DNA of 64,000 nucleotides from Voacanga thouarsii (lineage: Eukaryota; Streptophyta; Magnoliopsida; Gentianales; Apocynaceae): assembly GCA_026120185.1 (NCBI GenBank), contig JANUWF010001942.1, forward strand, positions 868,001-932,000, given 5' to 3'. The position numbers and the translations under genes are program-made. The notes under the pieces were generated by a model. The model did not search any database. It was given only the letters and a program-made list of their open reading frames with translations, and had not been told where the DNA came from. How positions within the stretch are numbered: the first letter of the stretch is position 1; each line of letters starts with the position of its first letter. Positions 11,677 to 23,123 of this stretch are shown piece by piece.

Positions 11677-11749
11677 TGACACCCTACTCTAAATGCCCTA
11701 GAAATGGGGGAATATATAGACCATATAGCATGAATATATTTTCATATAG
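11677..11749 (+). mobile_element. C1 3' LTR, first piece
   Basis: Starts TGACACCCTACTC after the polypurine tract. It is cut after 73 bases by element B1, whose target duplication TATAG occupies 11745-11749 and recurs at 18667-18671. Confidence 0.8.
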
Positions 11750-12939
11750 TAATAGGAATCGCCTTAGGCATGAAGGCCACTCAAAAGAAGATAAAGAGAA
11801 ATTCAAGCCCCATCTCATGACACCTTGGGTGAGATCTATTTTCAAGAGGTTTCAATAGGAATTTAAGGCCAACCAAGCCAAGAAACCAAGGATTAAGAGA
11901 TTTATAAAATAGTGGATAAAGAAAGAAAGGCCAAAAGGAGTACAAAGAAGGCAACAATCCTTGTGGAGGGTCAAGCAAACAAATGAACAAGGATTTAAAG
12001 GCAAACGGGCAAATAAAGGAATGCGACCCAAGGGACCTTCAAATAAAAACAATCTTGGCTTCAAAACTATTTTGAAGATCAGAAGAATGCATGGAAAAGG
12101 AAGGGAAGGAATGAAGGTCAAATGAGCAAGGATTGGAGTGCCCAGAGCTGACTCGACACCGGCTAAGATTGACCAACCAAGTGCCGTCTGTGACTTGCAA
12201 AATTCTTCAATTTTTTGTACACGTATTGTTTCAGCAGATTGGACCCGGTGCTTGCCCAAATAGCCGGCGTCGACTATGAACTGGTTGATTCTCGATTTTT
12301 GTTTTGACTTTTTGTGAACGGATACTATTCCTCCAAATTGGACCCGGCGCCACTTCCAAGAGACCTACCCAGTGCCGACCCTATTCTGTAACCCAAACCC
12401 CTAACTTTTTCAGCTATTTTGGGGTCATTTTATAATATTTAAAATTGTTTAGTTCAAGAACAGAACACCCTTCTATAATGCTTTGCATTAGGTTATGCTG
12501 GGAGATTATAAATACCCTATTATGACTATGTAAACATAACTTTGGTATTTGGGAAGAAGAATTTCTCTCTAGAGACAGAGTTCTTGAGAGTGATCCTCAT
12601 GAGTGATTCCATTAAACATCAAGATTAAATAAAAGGATTTAGTCCCACTTTTGACCTTATCTCTAAGTCTTAAAGGATAATCTAAACTTCGTCTCTATTC
12701 TTATGTACTAGGTTGCCTAGTGTGTTTGATAGGATCGAGTTAGGTGCCTCCAAATTCCTATCCTTGGTGTTCTAATCTATAGTTAGATTAAGGTGTTAAG
12801 GTATCTTTGAAGTAGGCAAGATTTGCAATATCACAAAAGTGTTAATTTCCTAGCATTTTAGTGTTCTTGTATGTGGGTTTAGCAAGTTTCTTGTTTTTGA
12901 GCATAATCCACATTTTTTGAGCTTCCCAAGATCATATCA
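11750..12939 (+). repeat. B1 5' LTR
   Basis: 1190 bp. Three GC-rich units of paired CCGG(C/T)GCC-type boxes lie at 12143-12190, 12235-12275 and 12334-12388; the TATA box TATAAATA is at 12507-12514. The LTR ends at 12939 with ATCATATCA. Confidence 0.9.
12507..12514 (+). promoter_or_regulatory. TATA box of the B1 5' LTR
   Basis: TATAAATA in the context GGAGATTATAAATACCCTA; the same context (GGACTATAAATACCC) is found in the 3' LTR at 18191-18198 and as TATAAACA in B2 at 30170-30177. Confidence 0.7.
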
Positions 12940-12941
12940 AG

Positions 12942-12953
12942 TGGTATCATTGA
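12942..12953 (+). other. B1 primer-binding site (initiator tRNA-Met type)
   Basis: TGGTATCATTGA two bases after the LTR. Family consensus, seen better at B2 (30659, TGGTATCAGAGA), matches the complement of the initiator tRNA-Met 3' end. Confidence 0.8.
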
Positions 12954-12965
12954 TTGCACTGTGTT

Positions 12966-13507
12966 GATTCTAGTCAACCAACTTTCCTTGGGCTAAGGTA
13001 CAATCTTCTATATGATTTATTGATTTTTAAATTTTCGTCACTTTTTCTATTGCTATTTTTGGATGTCAAAAACTTGAAATTGTGCCATAAACATGTTGTG
13101 AATTTGACCCCATATGGTATATTGATATTTGAGGAGTCATTTGATATAAAAATTTGTTGGTTGCGGGCCAAAACCAAGCTGAAATTTGCTATACAAAATT
13201 GAACTACGAGATTGCAGTCAACGTGTTTGATATTATTGATTCTAATCAACCAACTTTCTTTAAACTAAGGTACAATCTTCTACAAGATCTATTGATTTTC
13301 AAATTTTCGTCATTTTTTCTACTGCTATTTTTAGATGTTAAAAACTTGAAATTTTGCCATAAAAATATTATAAATTTGACCCCATATGGTATATTGATAT
13401 TTGAGGAGTCATTTGATGTAAAAATTTGTTGATTTGGGGCCAAAACCAAGCTAAAATTTGCTATACAAAATTGAGCTACGAGATTACACTCAATGTGTTT
13501 GATATGT
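12966..13507 (+). repeat. 272-bp tandem duplication in the B1 leader
   Basis: Unit 1 is 12966-13237 and unit 2 is 13238 to about 13507. Both begin GATTCTA(G/A)TCAACCAACTTTC and end near CGAGATT(G/A)CA and a GTGTTTGATAT motif. Both units keep a similar short open frame on each strand (for example 12954-13202 and 13154-13432), but this follows from the duplication, and I see no protein family. B2 has a more decayed, shorter-period version of the same leader (about 30760-31050). Confidence 0.85.
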
Positions 13508-14002
13508 TATCTTAATAAATTGTGATTGCTCATACTTGACTACTAAAGCTTCCATTTGCGAAGTATGATGAATAATTTGTTTAGTAAAGAGCATTTAAGT
13601 GATTGTTAATTGCGAAATTGTGATTGAGGTTATGATAGCATCACTTAGTGTAACAACTCTTTGAAATCCATGCATCTTCCTTATTGCACACCAAGTATTT
13701 GATAAATTGCCTTTAAGACACCTTTCTTTCTTATTCATTGGAATTTAGTTGACTTGATTAGTAGAACTAAATCCTTTGAAGTGGAAAAGAGTTGGGAAGA
13801 ACTTTGGTGTGGAATTGAGAGTTTAAAAAAAATAATAAATAAGAGGGTGAGTTCATTGTGATAAAAGCCAAGAAGAATGCAAACACAAGTGAAGAGTGAG
13901 CACTAAAAATTGAGTGTAAACACTTGAGATAGTGAAGTGGGGAATTTTTCTTGTATTTTCTACTTCAATTTTTGTGAGTACTTCTCTTAAAAGAAATTTA
14001 CA
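13508..14002 (+). other. B1 leader, unduplicated part
   Basis: About 0.5 kb between the duplication and the gag-like start codon. It shares a TTATGATAGCATC motif with B2 (near 31568-31581). No coding frame or RNA gene is apparent. Confidence 0.6.
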
Positions 14003-15308
14003 ATGGCTAGTTGGAGTGAAAGTGAAGGGTATGACTATGAAGAGGAGTCTTGCTATGGTGAGAGTAGTTATGAGGAATATAATGAACCTGAGCAAGAATA
14101 TGAAGAAGATGACTATGAGAGCATAGTATATTTGGATGAACATGATGAAGGGCCAAGTACAAGTAGAATATGGTATGATAGCTATGAAAGAGACCTAGGG
14201 GAAAGTGATCAAGAATGTGAGAATTTGAGTTTTTTGGAAGATTGGAGTAGGGGGAGTGAAAACAATGGAGAATCTTATTCAAGTGGGGAAGAATATGGTA
14301 GTTTTGAGGAACAAAATTGGGAATATGAAGAAGAAGGACATGGGAGTGAGGAATATTGGAATGATGAAGTTTATATGGGAGAGGTACAAAAAATAACAAA
14401 ACATGGGGTACAAAAGAACTTTAGGGAGCGTGAATGCAAAATGTATGGGAGTTCTGAGCAAATTTCCTATAATTGTCCAAAAAGAGTTCAACAAAGAAGA
14501 AGGAATGTAGTGCATAAGACACTAGAAGAAGTTGTGCATGAGAGGACAAGCTATAATTGTTACAATAGTAGGAGTGGTGGCCATTATTACTACCGGTGCC
14601 CAAGTTTGTTACAAAAACTAAGGGAGAAGGAAGAGTTGCAAGGAAAAAGAGGAGAATCTCATGCCTCTATAAGCATGGTGTAACAAAGAAGTAGTGGAGG
14701 ATTGACTTGTGAAATTTGTTGTAGTAGAAGGTATATAAAGGTTGATTGTCCAAATAAAATGGAATATGAACAATTTTATGGGGAGCACAATTGCAAAGGA
14801 GAGAGATAAATTGAGAAGAAAAAAAGCTAAATTTGAGACCAAAATGGACAAGAAAAATATTGTAGATGTTGAGGAGCCAAGAAGGGCAAGAAGTGAAGAA
14901 AAAGTTGAGAGGATTGAGCAAAGTGAATTGCATGACTTTGTGAAGGAGGATAAGCTAGAAATGGAAGCTAAAGGCTAAGAAATGATGAGGAGCTTAATGA
15001 TAACGAAGAAAAAGACATAGAACCATTGAATTCAACAAATGGGGAGACTAAGGAATTTTACAACATCCTATTCTTTCTAGAGGATGAATCAAACCCATTG
15101 AAAGTGTTAGAGGAGAATGAGCAGGAAGGCGTATGAACAAGAAGGCGTTGAGCAAAATGGAGTAAAATTTGTTAAAAAACGAATATATTCAAGGAATAAG
15201 GTAGAGGGGGAGCAAATGTGTGCTATAGATGAAGGTTCCCAAAGTGCTTCAAGCACTTATGAAGAGGGAGAAAGCTCACATCCACAAAAGGAGAAAAAGA
15301 GGAGTTAG
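14003..15308 (+). pseudogene. B1 Gag-like protein: acidic N-terminus plus degenerate zinc knuckles
   Basis: The first open frame is 226 codons (14003-14683) and starts MASWSESEGYDYEEES. Residues 1-130 are extremely acidic and rich in E, Y and S. Residues 145-158 (C-Y-Q-C) and 186-199 (C-S-H-C) have the spacing of the retroviral CX2CX4HX4C knuckle with one or two ligands replaced. After a stop, 14717-14760 encodes a third knuckle (CEICCSRRYIKVDC) in which Y replaces H. Further frames (14742-14978 and 15117-15308) continue a charged E/K-rich sequence with TYEEGESSHPQKEKK, which matches NYELGEIPHQQKKEG in B3. In retroelements this protein packages RNA. No clear capsid domain is recognisable. Stops make it a pseudogene; the zinc-knuckle call is solid, the rest is inference. 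Confidence 0.8.
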
Positions 15309-15314
15309 CTAGAT

Positions 15315-16303
15315 TATATTTGCTTCTAATTATTTAATTTGGGCTCAAGCCTTGAATAATTAATTAACCATTTAAACTATGTAATAGTTTTATTCTCTCT
15401 TTAACTTTTTATTTTATTCTAGCCCAATAGATAAACAAGGCTACTTAAATAAAATAAAACCCATAATAACCAAGACCAAATCCTTAACTAAAATCCGTCA
15501 AGACTTATAGGCTATTTCGAGGACCAAAAGACATATCGCCTTGTCTACTAACATGACCAAAATACCCCTACTATATAAATAGCTATATTTTATATTTTAA
15601 ATATTTCCTAATATCACTATAAAGAAATATTGACCCCAAGGACAATGCTGCATTAGCAAAGTCTCTAACCTATAGCTGTTATAAGTAAAATACCCCTCTA
15701 CGCATCACCGTACATTTAAAGAGGAGGAAGTGTACTAACACCTCTCTAAAAGACATCTACCATCCTTAGACATCTACCATGAAGAGGGAGAATATATTTG
15801 CTTCTAATTATTTAATCTGGGCTCAAGCCCTTAGACATCTACCATTTAAAGAGAAGGTAGATGTCTTTTAGAGAGGTGTTAGTACACTTCCTCCTTTTTA
15901 AATGTACGGTGATGCATAGAGGAGTATTTTACTCATAACACCTGTAGGTCAGAGACTTTGCTAACACAGCATTGTCCTTGGAGTCAATATTTTCTTATGG
16001 TGATATTAGAAAATATTTAAAATGTAAAATATAGTTATTTATATAGCAGGGGAATTTTGGTCATTTTAGTAGACAAGGCGATGTGTCTTTTGGTCCCCGA
16101 AATAGCCTATAAGTGTTGATGGATTTTAGTTAAGGATTTGGTCTTGGTTATTATGGGTTTTATTTTATTTAAGTAGCCTGATTTATCTATTGGGCTAGAA
16201 TAAAATAAAAAGGCCAAAGAGAGAATAAAACTATTACATAGTTTAAGTGGTTAATTAATTATTCAGGGCTTGAGCCCAAATTAAATAATTAGAAGCAAAT
16301 ATA
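15315..16303. repeat. Large inverted repeat (two arms of about 0.45 kb) inside B1
   Basis: Arms are 15315-15761 and 15856-16303 with a loop of about 94 bp. The right arm is related, in the same orientation, to 23877-24310 inside the copia-type solo LTR (shared: GTGTTAGTACACTTC, AAATGTACGG, GCATTGTCCTTGG, TATTTATATAGCA, TTAATTAATTATTCAGGGC). The loop holds an extra partial inverted copy (15780-15829) of 16266-16315. The insertion interrupts the Gag-protease reading region: the equivalent junction in B3 is uninterrupted. No frame is encoded. Confidence 0.9.
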
Positions 16304-16317
16304 TTCTCCCTCTTCAT

Positions 16318-16365
16318 ATATTCTAGCCAACTATGTAATATATTGTCTAGTTGGCTAGAATGTAG
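16318..16365. repeat. Short hairpin beside the large inverted repeat
   Basis: ATTCTAGCCAACTA (16320-16333) pairs with TAGTTGGCTAGAAT (16350-16363), leaving a 16-base loop. It may be part of the insertion boundary. Confidence 0.75.
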
Positions 16366-16376
16366 CGCAAAAGCAA

Positions 16377-17080
16377 ATGAAAATGAGTAAAACTAGTAAG
16401 AATGAAGCTTCTAGTTCAACTTCACAAAATGACACCAAATCTAGTGGAGGAGATAGAATGGATGGAAGAAATAGGGATATACTTGAAAAACCATGTGCAT
16501 TGATTGGAGTAGTAATGAAAGATGAAAATGCTTGTGAGGGAGTGGAAAAAGGAGAAAATTCGCAAAGAAATAATATATTTTTTTCAAGGTATCTAATCAA
16601 GCAAAAATCATGTAGTATCCTCATTGATGGAGGGAGTTGTAAAAATGTGATTAGTGCTACACTGGTGGAAAAATTGGGAATGAAGACCTTAAAACATCTT
16701 AAACCTTATAAGCTTCAATAGTTGAACAATTGTGGTGAAGTAAAGGTGAACAAAAAAGTCAAGGTTACAATTGTCATGAAGGGATATAAAGATGAGGTGA
16801 TGTGTGGTATGTTTCCCATACATGTTGGGTATATATTGTTGGGAAGGCCTTGGCTATATGATAGGGAGATAGTTCACCATGAAAAGAAAAACACTTACTC
16901 TTTGTGTAAGGATGGAAAGAAATTCATACTTTGCCCTATGTCCCCAAGTGAGATTGTAAAATATCAAAACATTTTGAGGGAGGAAGATATAAAGATAAGA
17001 GAACAAAAAGAGAGGGAAAAACAAGAGCAAGAGAGGAGAGAAATGAGAGAAGAACAAATGAAGAAAAAGAGAGGTTAGAG
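16377..17080 (+). pseudogene. B1 retropepsin-like (aspartic protease) domain
   Basis: Two frames, 16377-16721 and 16722-17078, separated only by a TAG at 16719-16721, form one domain. The N-terminal part is S/N/D-rich. Then come NNIFFSRYLIKQKSCSILIDGGSCKNVISATLVEKLG, with the D-G-G of the active-site loop, and after the stop VKVNKKVKVTIVMKGYKDEVMCGMFPIHVGYILLGRPWLYDREI, with the LLGRPW block. Plant gypsy elements have this exact order in their protease region; the enzyme cleaves Gag-Pol. The tail becomes a long K/E/R/Q-rich helix (EKEQEKQEQERREMREEQMKKK-like). B3 has the same two frames. With the TAG read through, this would be a complete protease, so it is recently broken compared with the gypsy remnants, but no polymerase follows. 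Confidence 0.85.
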
Positions 17081-17410
17081 CTCCAAATGCAAATAAAAAT
17101 AAAGGGGGAAAGAGAACACACGAGAGAGCAAGGTGGTAAAATAAGAGTGCCAACTTGGGTTAGGAGAGGTGAAAACAACAAGAAGGAAGAACAAAGAAAG
17201 GGGAAACAAGAGGTTGAGATGAGAGAAAAAGAAAAGAGAGACAAACAAGAAGACAAAAAAGGAAAAGAGAGTGGAGGTAAAATGAGAGGAAAAATATGGG
17301 TAGTGAAAAGAGAAAGTATAGAGAATAATGAAGTACAAAGCCATGACATTTTACTTTCACAAAAACTCTCTTGTTTGAATAACAGGTTTTGATTCAAGGA
17401 TGAATCTTTT
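17081..17410 (+). pseudogene. B1 charged K/E/R-rich C-terminal tail
   Basis: Several frames (for example 17087-17392) translate into K/E/R/G-rich sequence such as KGKQEVEMREKEKRDKQEDKKGKESGG. The same composition follows the protease in B3 on the minus strand (35609-35836). Purine bias makes any reading of this strand charged, so true coding is uncertain. It ends shortly before the polypurine tract. Confidence 0.45.
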
Positions 17411-17425
17411 TCAAGAAGAGGGAAA
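17411..17425 (+). other. B1 polypurine tract
   Basis: TCAAGAAGAGGGAAA directly precedes the 3' LTR start TGGTAAGAATCG. B3 has the corresponding AAGAAGGGGGAAA before TGATAGGAATC on the minus strand. Confidence 0.8.
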
Positions 17426-18666
17426 TGGTAAGAATCGCCCCAGGCACGAAGGCCACTCAAAAGAAGACAAAGAGAAATCCAAGCCACAACTCATGGAACT
17501 TTGGGTGAGATCCATTTTTAAGAGGTTTCAACAGGAATTTAAAGCTAACTAAGCCAACAAACTAAGGGCCAAGAGATTGATGAAAGAGTGGATAAAGAAA
17601 GGAAGGCTAAAAGGAGTACAAAGAAGGCAACAATCTTTCTAGAAGGTCAATCAAATAAATGAACAAGGATTCAAAGGCAAACGGGGAAATGACAGAATGT
17701 GACCCAAGGGAGCTTCAAATGAAAAAAATCTTGGCTTCAAAACTATTTGGAAGATCAAAGAAACTCATGGAAAAGGAAGGGAAGGAATGGAGGTCAAATG
17801 AGCAGGGATAGGAATGCCCAGAGCTGACCCGGCGTCAGCCTAGATCGACTGACCAAGTACCATCTGTGATTTGCAAAATTCCTCAATTGTTGGCACATGT
17901 ACTTTTCCAGCAGATTAGACCCGGTGCTGGCCCTAATAGCTTGAGCTGGTGCTGGCTGTGGACAAGTACTATTCCTAATTTTTGTTCTGACTTTTTGTGA
18001 ACAGGTACTATTCCTCCAGATTGGACCCGGTGCCATCCCCAGGAGACCTACCCGGCGCTAGCCCTGTTCTGGAACTCGAACTCCTGATATTTTTCAGCTA
18101 TTTTGGGGCCATTTTGTAATATCTAAAAGTATTTAGTTTAAGAATATAACACCCTTCTATAATGATTTGTATTAGGTTATGTTGGGGGACTATAAATACC
18201 CTCTTATAACTATATGCTGGGGGACTATAAATGCCCTATTATAACTATGTAAATATAACTTTAGTATTTTGGGAAGAAGAATTCGAATTTTCTATCTAAA
18301 GAGAGAGTTCTTGAGGGTGATCCTCATGGGTAATTCCATTAAACATCAAGATTAAATCAAACGATTTAGTCCCATCTTTGATTTTGTCTTTAAATCTTAA
18401 GGGATAATTTAAACTTTATCTCTATCCTTATGTGTTAGGTTGCTTAGTGTGTTTGATAGGATTGAGTTAGGTTCCTTCAAATTCCTATCCTTGGTGTTTT
18501 AATCTATAGTTAGATTAGGGTGTTAAGGTGTTTTTGAAGTAGGCTAGATTCATAATATCACAAGAATGTTAATTTCCTAGTATTTTATTGTTCTTGTATG
18601 TAGGTTTGGTAGGTTTCTTATTGTTGAGCATAATCCACATTTTTAAAGCTTCCCAAGATCATATCA
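17426..18666 (+). repeat. B1 3' LTR
   Basis: 1241 bp, the partner of 11750-12939. A 35-bp tandem duplication carries a second TATA box: TATAAATA at 18191-18198 and TATAAATG at 18226-18233, each following GCTGGGGGAC or GTTGGGGGAC. It ends with ATATCA at 18666, followed by the target duplication TATAG. Confidence 0.9.
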
Positions 18667-18802
18667 TATAGACATATTCGGCCTAGCATGAATGAATTTG
18701 TTTGAGTATAATTATTGAAGAATTGTAGTGATTTGGGATGTTTGAAAAATCGCTATATGAAATAATGATGGATAGAAATTCTACTATAAAACTATTAATT
18801 GG

Positions 18803-18806
<4 letters not shown>

Positions 18807-18833
<27 letters not shown>
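18807..18833. repeat. AC dinucleotide microsatellite
   Basis: Thirteen uninterrupted AC units following GGGAA. Confidence 0.95.
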
Positions 18834-19130
18834 TAGCTAACTATAAATTGTGTCTTTAATTATTAGGTAGCGGTTAATTAAAATAATTTAGGTAACTGTT
18901 TACTAGTTGTTAAATAATTACATATGATATATATCTATAATAGATTTGTGTGTTACTATATATTTATTAAATACTCATTACATGTTTATTTTATTTATTT
19001 GCTTATGTATTAATTTTAGAAAATATTTAAATATTAGACTAGCAAGACTTTCCTCTTATTTTATTTTATTTGGATAGAAATTGAATTTTCTTAATTTAAA
19101 TATTTGTTGTAGCTAAGGGTAGAAAGGGCC

Positions 19131-19142
19131 GGGGGGGGGGGG
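19131..19142. repeat. Homopolymer G12
   Basis: Twelve consecutive G after AGGGCC in an AT-rich region; run length may be uncertain from sequencing. Confidence 0.9.
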
Positions 19143-19398
19143 AGGAACCCAATTCTTATTTGACAAATTAACTTGAAGAGGATTTATTATTTCTAATCCT
19201 TTAATGCTTAGAAAAAAAATTAGAGAATATTCTTTTCCTATTTCCTCTCATTTTGCTACCACTTAGCTCTCCAAACCCTCTAGGATTTTGACTATTTAAT
19301 TAAATGAAGCTTTTTATTAGTTAAAATCTAGAGAAAAATAGAATTTTCCTTAATTCTTCTCATTTTTCTTCTTTTTCCTAAACATAATATAATTCACC

Positions 19399-19405
19399 TA
19401 TAAAA
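19399..19405 (+). promoter_or_regulatory. TATA box of the C1 3' LTR
   Basis: TATAAAA in the context TTCACCTATAAAAGCC, with a pyrimidine-rich stretch 40-100 bases downstream as in plant LTR leaders. Confidence 0.6.
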
Positions 19406-20325
19406 GCCTATCTAAATCAGATTTTTGAGCCTTAAAAATCCCTAGCAGCCATCCCACAAACACTCTCTCTCCCCTAGTACGTGAGATCCTCTCCTCCCTT
19501 TTACCAAAGTTCAATTATTTTATTGCTTACAGAAAATTTTTGTACAAAATCACAACTTTGGAGAACCATTCTTGGATCAATTCCTTAATGTTCTTCGTGG
19601 TAACGAAAGCTAGGAGATGCCCGCTCTTCCCTCTCAGGTTGTTGGAGTTAGATGTAACAAGAGGTAATGACCAAAGTTGTTTCTTTTCCTTAATTTTCTC
19701 GTTGTGGCCATTATAGAGGAAAAATTAGGGTTTAGGATTTAAAAATTGTAACATGTGTTCCTTGATTGAAAATTTATGATTATCATCTAAGCACACTTAG
19801 ACATTGAAAAAAGAAACCATATTTCAAAAGATTTTATAAAAGAAAGTAGTTTTACCCTTCATCCTTGAAAGCTGGAAATTTTGTAATGATATGGTAGCTG
19901 TAGGATTTAGGGCAAAATAAAATAGCAAAGTGATTTATTATGGTAGGGCCTTTTGATATTGTAATCTAGACATGTTTAGAATATGTTTTATGTTAGAAAT
20001 CATGCAAGAAAACACTGGGACAAAACCCCAACAATTTTTCCAAAAAACTAAAAGGATAGAGTACCATATTTCTACTATATATTTGGTTTGATGCCAATAA
20101 TTTAGTGTGATACTATCTGAATTTGAGAATGGTAAAAAAAAAAAAAAAAAAAGATAACATAGCTTTATATGTATAGATGGTAACTGTAAAATGCCAAAAT
20201 TTTTTGATGTGGGAATTAAAAGTTACGAAATTTTCTTTTGTGCTGGTCTGTTCTGGTAGAATACTCTTATAGCAAAAAATAATTTTCTGAGTGCAAATAA
20301 AGTTTGGTTTTTGTGCAAGGCCATT

Positions 20326-21442
20326 TGATAAGGCTTCATCATGTATATATTTTTTACTATTTTTGTGCTTTAATAGAGACAAATTCTTGTTCAAGTCACC
20401 ACTCACCACTCCATTCTCACCTTGTTTTGCTAGGAAATGGAAAAGATCAAGTGAAGATGAAAGGAAGAAGAATGGAGGAAAATGGAATAAAAGAAGAATG
20501 TATGCAAGTCTTGCCCAGAGGAAAGCGGCCAAGGGAATCTCGAGTTCGCTAGGCTGCTAGTTTTTGTGTGACTTATACAATATTTCCAGAATGTTGGCCG
20601 CCCATTTTTTGTTCATGTATATATGTTTCTAGAGAGCCCACCGCCTAAGGAAGTTCAACATCCTTAGGCCACCGGGTTTTGTTTATGTATGCTTATGTCC
20701 AGAATGTTCATGGCCTAGGGAATTTGAACATCCCTAGGCCACCAGGTTTTTGTTGTATAGGCTTAGTTTTCTTGTGGGCTAGGGGACTTCAACTTCCCCA
20801 AGCCACCTGGCTTCTATTCTTTTTGTCATGTTTTTCTAAAAACATCATGGCCTAGGGAACTTGAATTTTCCTAGGCCCCCTGGTCTTATATGTATATAAA
20901 TGTTGTACGTTTGCATGGCGGCCTAGGAAAGTAACTTCCTGGGCTACCCATTTTTTGTTGTCTGCCCAGCCTATATCAATCAATCAAATATAGAGGTAGA
21001 AATCTCATAACTCAAAAGAGGGAGAGATTGACTTATGACTTACTCTGGTGCCTAGAATTAGGAATTGTGGGTTCAAAGGGTGCTCATTTCTTAGGTCTTA
21101 TGTGAAGAAATTTCTTTTTATGCCATGGGTTTTTCTCTTTCTTATTCCTTGAGGGTATTGTGACTCTCTCTTGTGTACAAGAAAATAACCTCTCTTCTTA
21201 TGTTGTTAGTTTACACCTCACATTTACTTTTGGCTAAAATAATACAAAAAGAAGAAAGTAGGAGTGATAACCCTCGTCCCCTAAGGTTCTTCAATACTTG
21301 CCAATGACCCTAGACTACATGATAGGTGCCCTTACCTCTATATGTGTGTTGTATGATTCTATTTGGCATTTTAACTATTAAAACTTCTGTATGTGGAGCA
21401 CAATGATTGAGATTTTTCTTATATATGCAAATGCATACATTA
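20326..21442 (+). repeat. D 5' LTR with internal deletion
   Basis: Matches the 3' LTR from its start to about 20950 and again from about 20972 (TATCAATCAATCAAA) to the end. The equivalent of about 26880-27600 of the 3' LTR, including the TATA box, is missing. Confidence 0.88.
20520..20951. repeat. Array of imperfect palindromes in the D 5' LTR
   Basis: About six units spaced 65-80 bp apart, each centred on a GGCCTAGGGAA...TTCCCTAGGCC-like palindrome (near 20526-20560, 20641-20676, 20711-20745, 20775-20812, 20846-20884, 20917-20951). Between palindromes the spacer often includes a T-rich stretch with GTTTATGTAT or GTTGTATAGGC and CCAGAATG. Confidence 0.85.
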
Positions 21443-23118
<1,676 letters not shown>

Positions 23119-23123
23119 TTGTT

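Larger units (their letters stand above)
11750..18666 (+). mobile_element. Complete Gag-protease-only LTR retrotransposon B1 (family B)
   Basis: A 6.9-kb element with LTRs at 11750-12939 and 17426-18666, flanked by TATAG. The first LTR begins TAATAGGAATCG (ancestral TGATAGG inferred from B2) and ends CATATCA; the primer-binding site starts two bases later. The internal region holds a 1-kb leader with a tandem duplication, a Gag-like frame, a 1-kb inverted-repeat insertion, a protease-like frame, a charged tail and a polypurine tract. No RT, RNase H or integrase can be found in any frame. It is therefore non-autonomous; related fragments B2 (29486-31581) and B3 (35248-36955) show the same layout. 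Confidence 0.92.
18667..20325 (+). mobile_element. C1 3' LTR, second piece
   Basis: Continues the LTR started at 11677 once B1 is removed (…TTTTCATATAG joins ACATATTCGGCC). It holds a TATA box, TATAAAA, at 19399-19405 and ends where element D begins. CT-rich leader-like sequence follows the TATA box (19440-19500). Confidence 0.75.

Noticed and set aside
14007..14399. 130-codon minus-strand frame rich in H, L and S
   Set aside because: Antisense shadow of the acidic Gag-like frame; GAA/GAT codons read in reverse.
16854..17487. Minus-strand frames of up to 183 codons opposite the B1 protease and tail
   Set aside because: Shadow of the purine-rich sense strand, rich in F, S, L and P; the sense frame has recognisable protease motifs.
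19131..19142. G12 run as a functional G-quadruplex
   Set aside because: A single homopolymer inside an LTR, possibly with length error; no further G-tracts of similar strength nearby.
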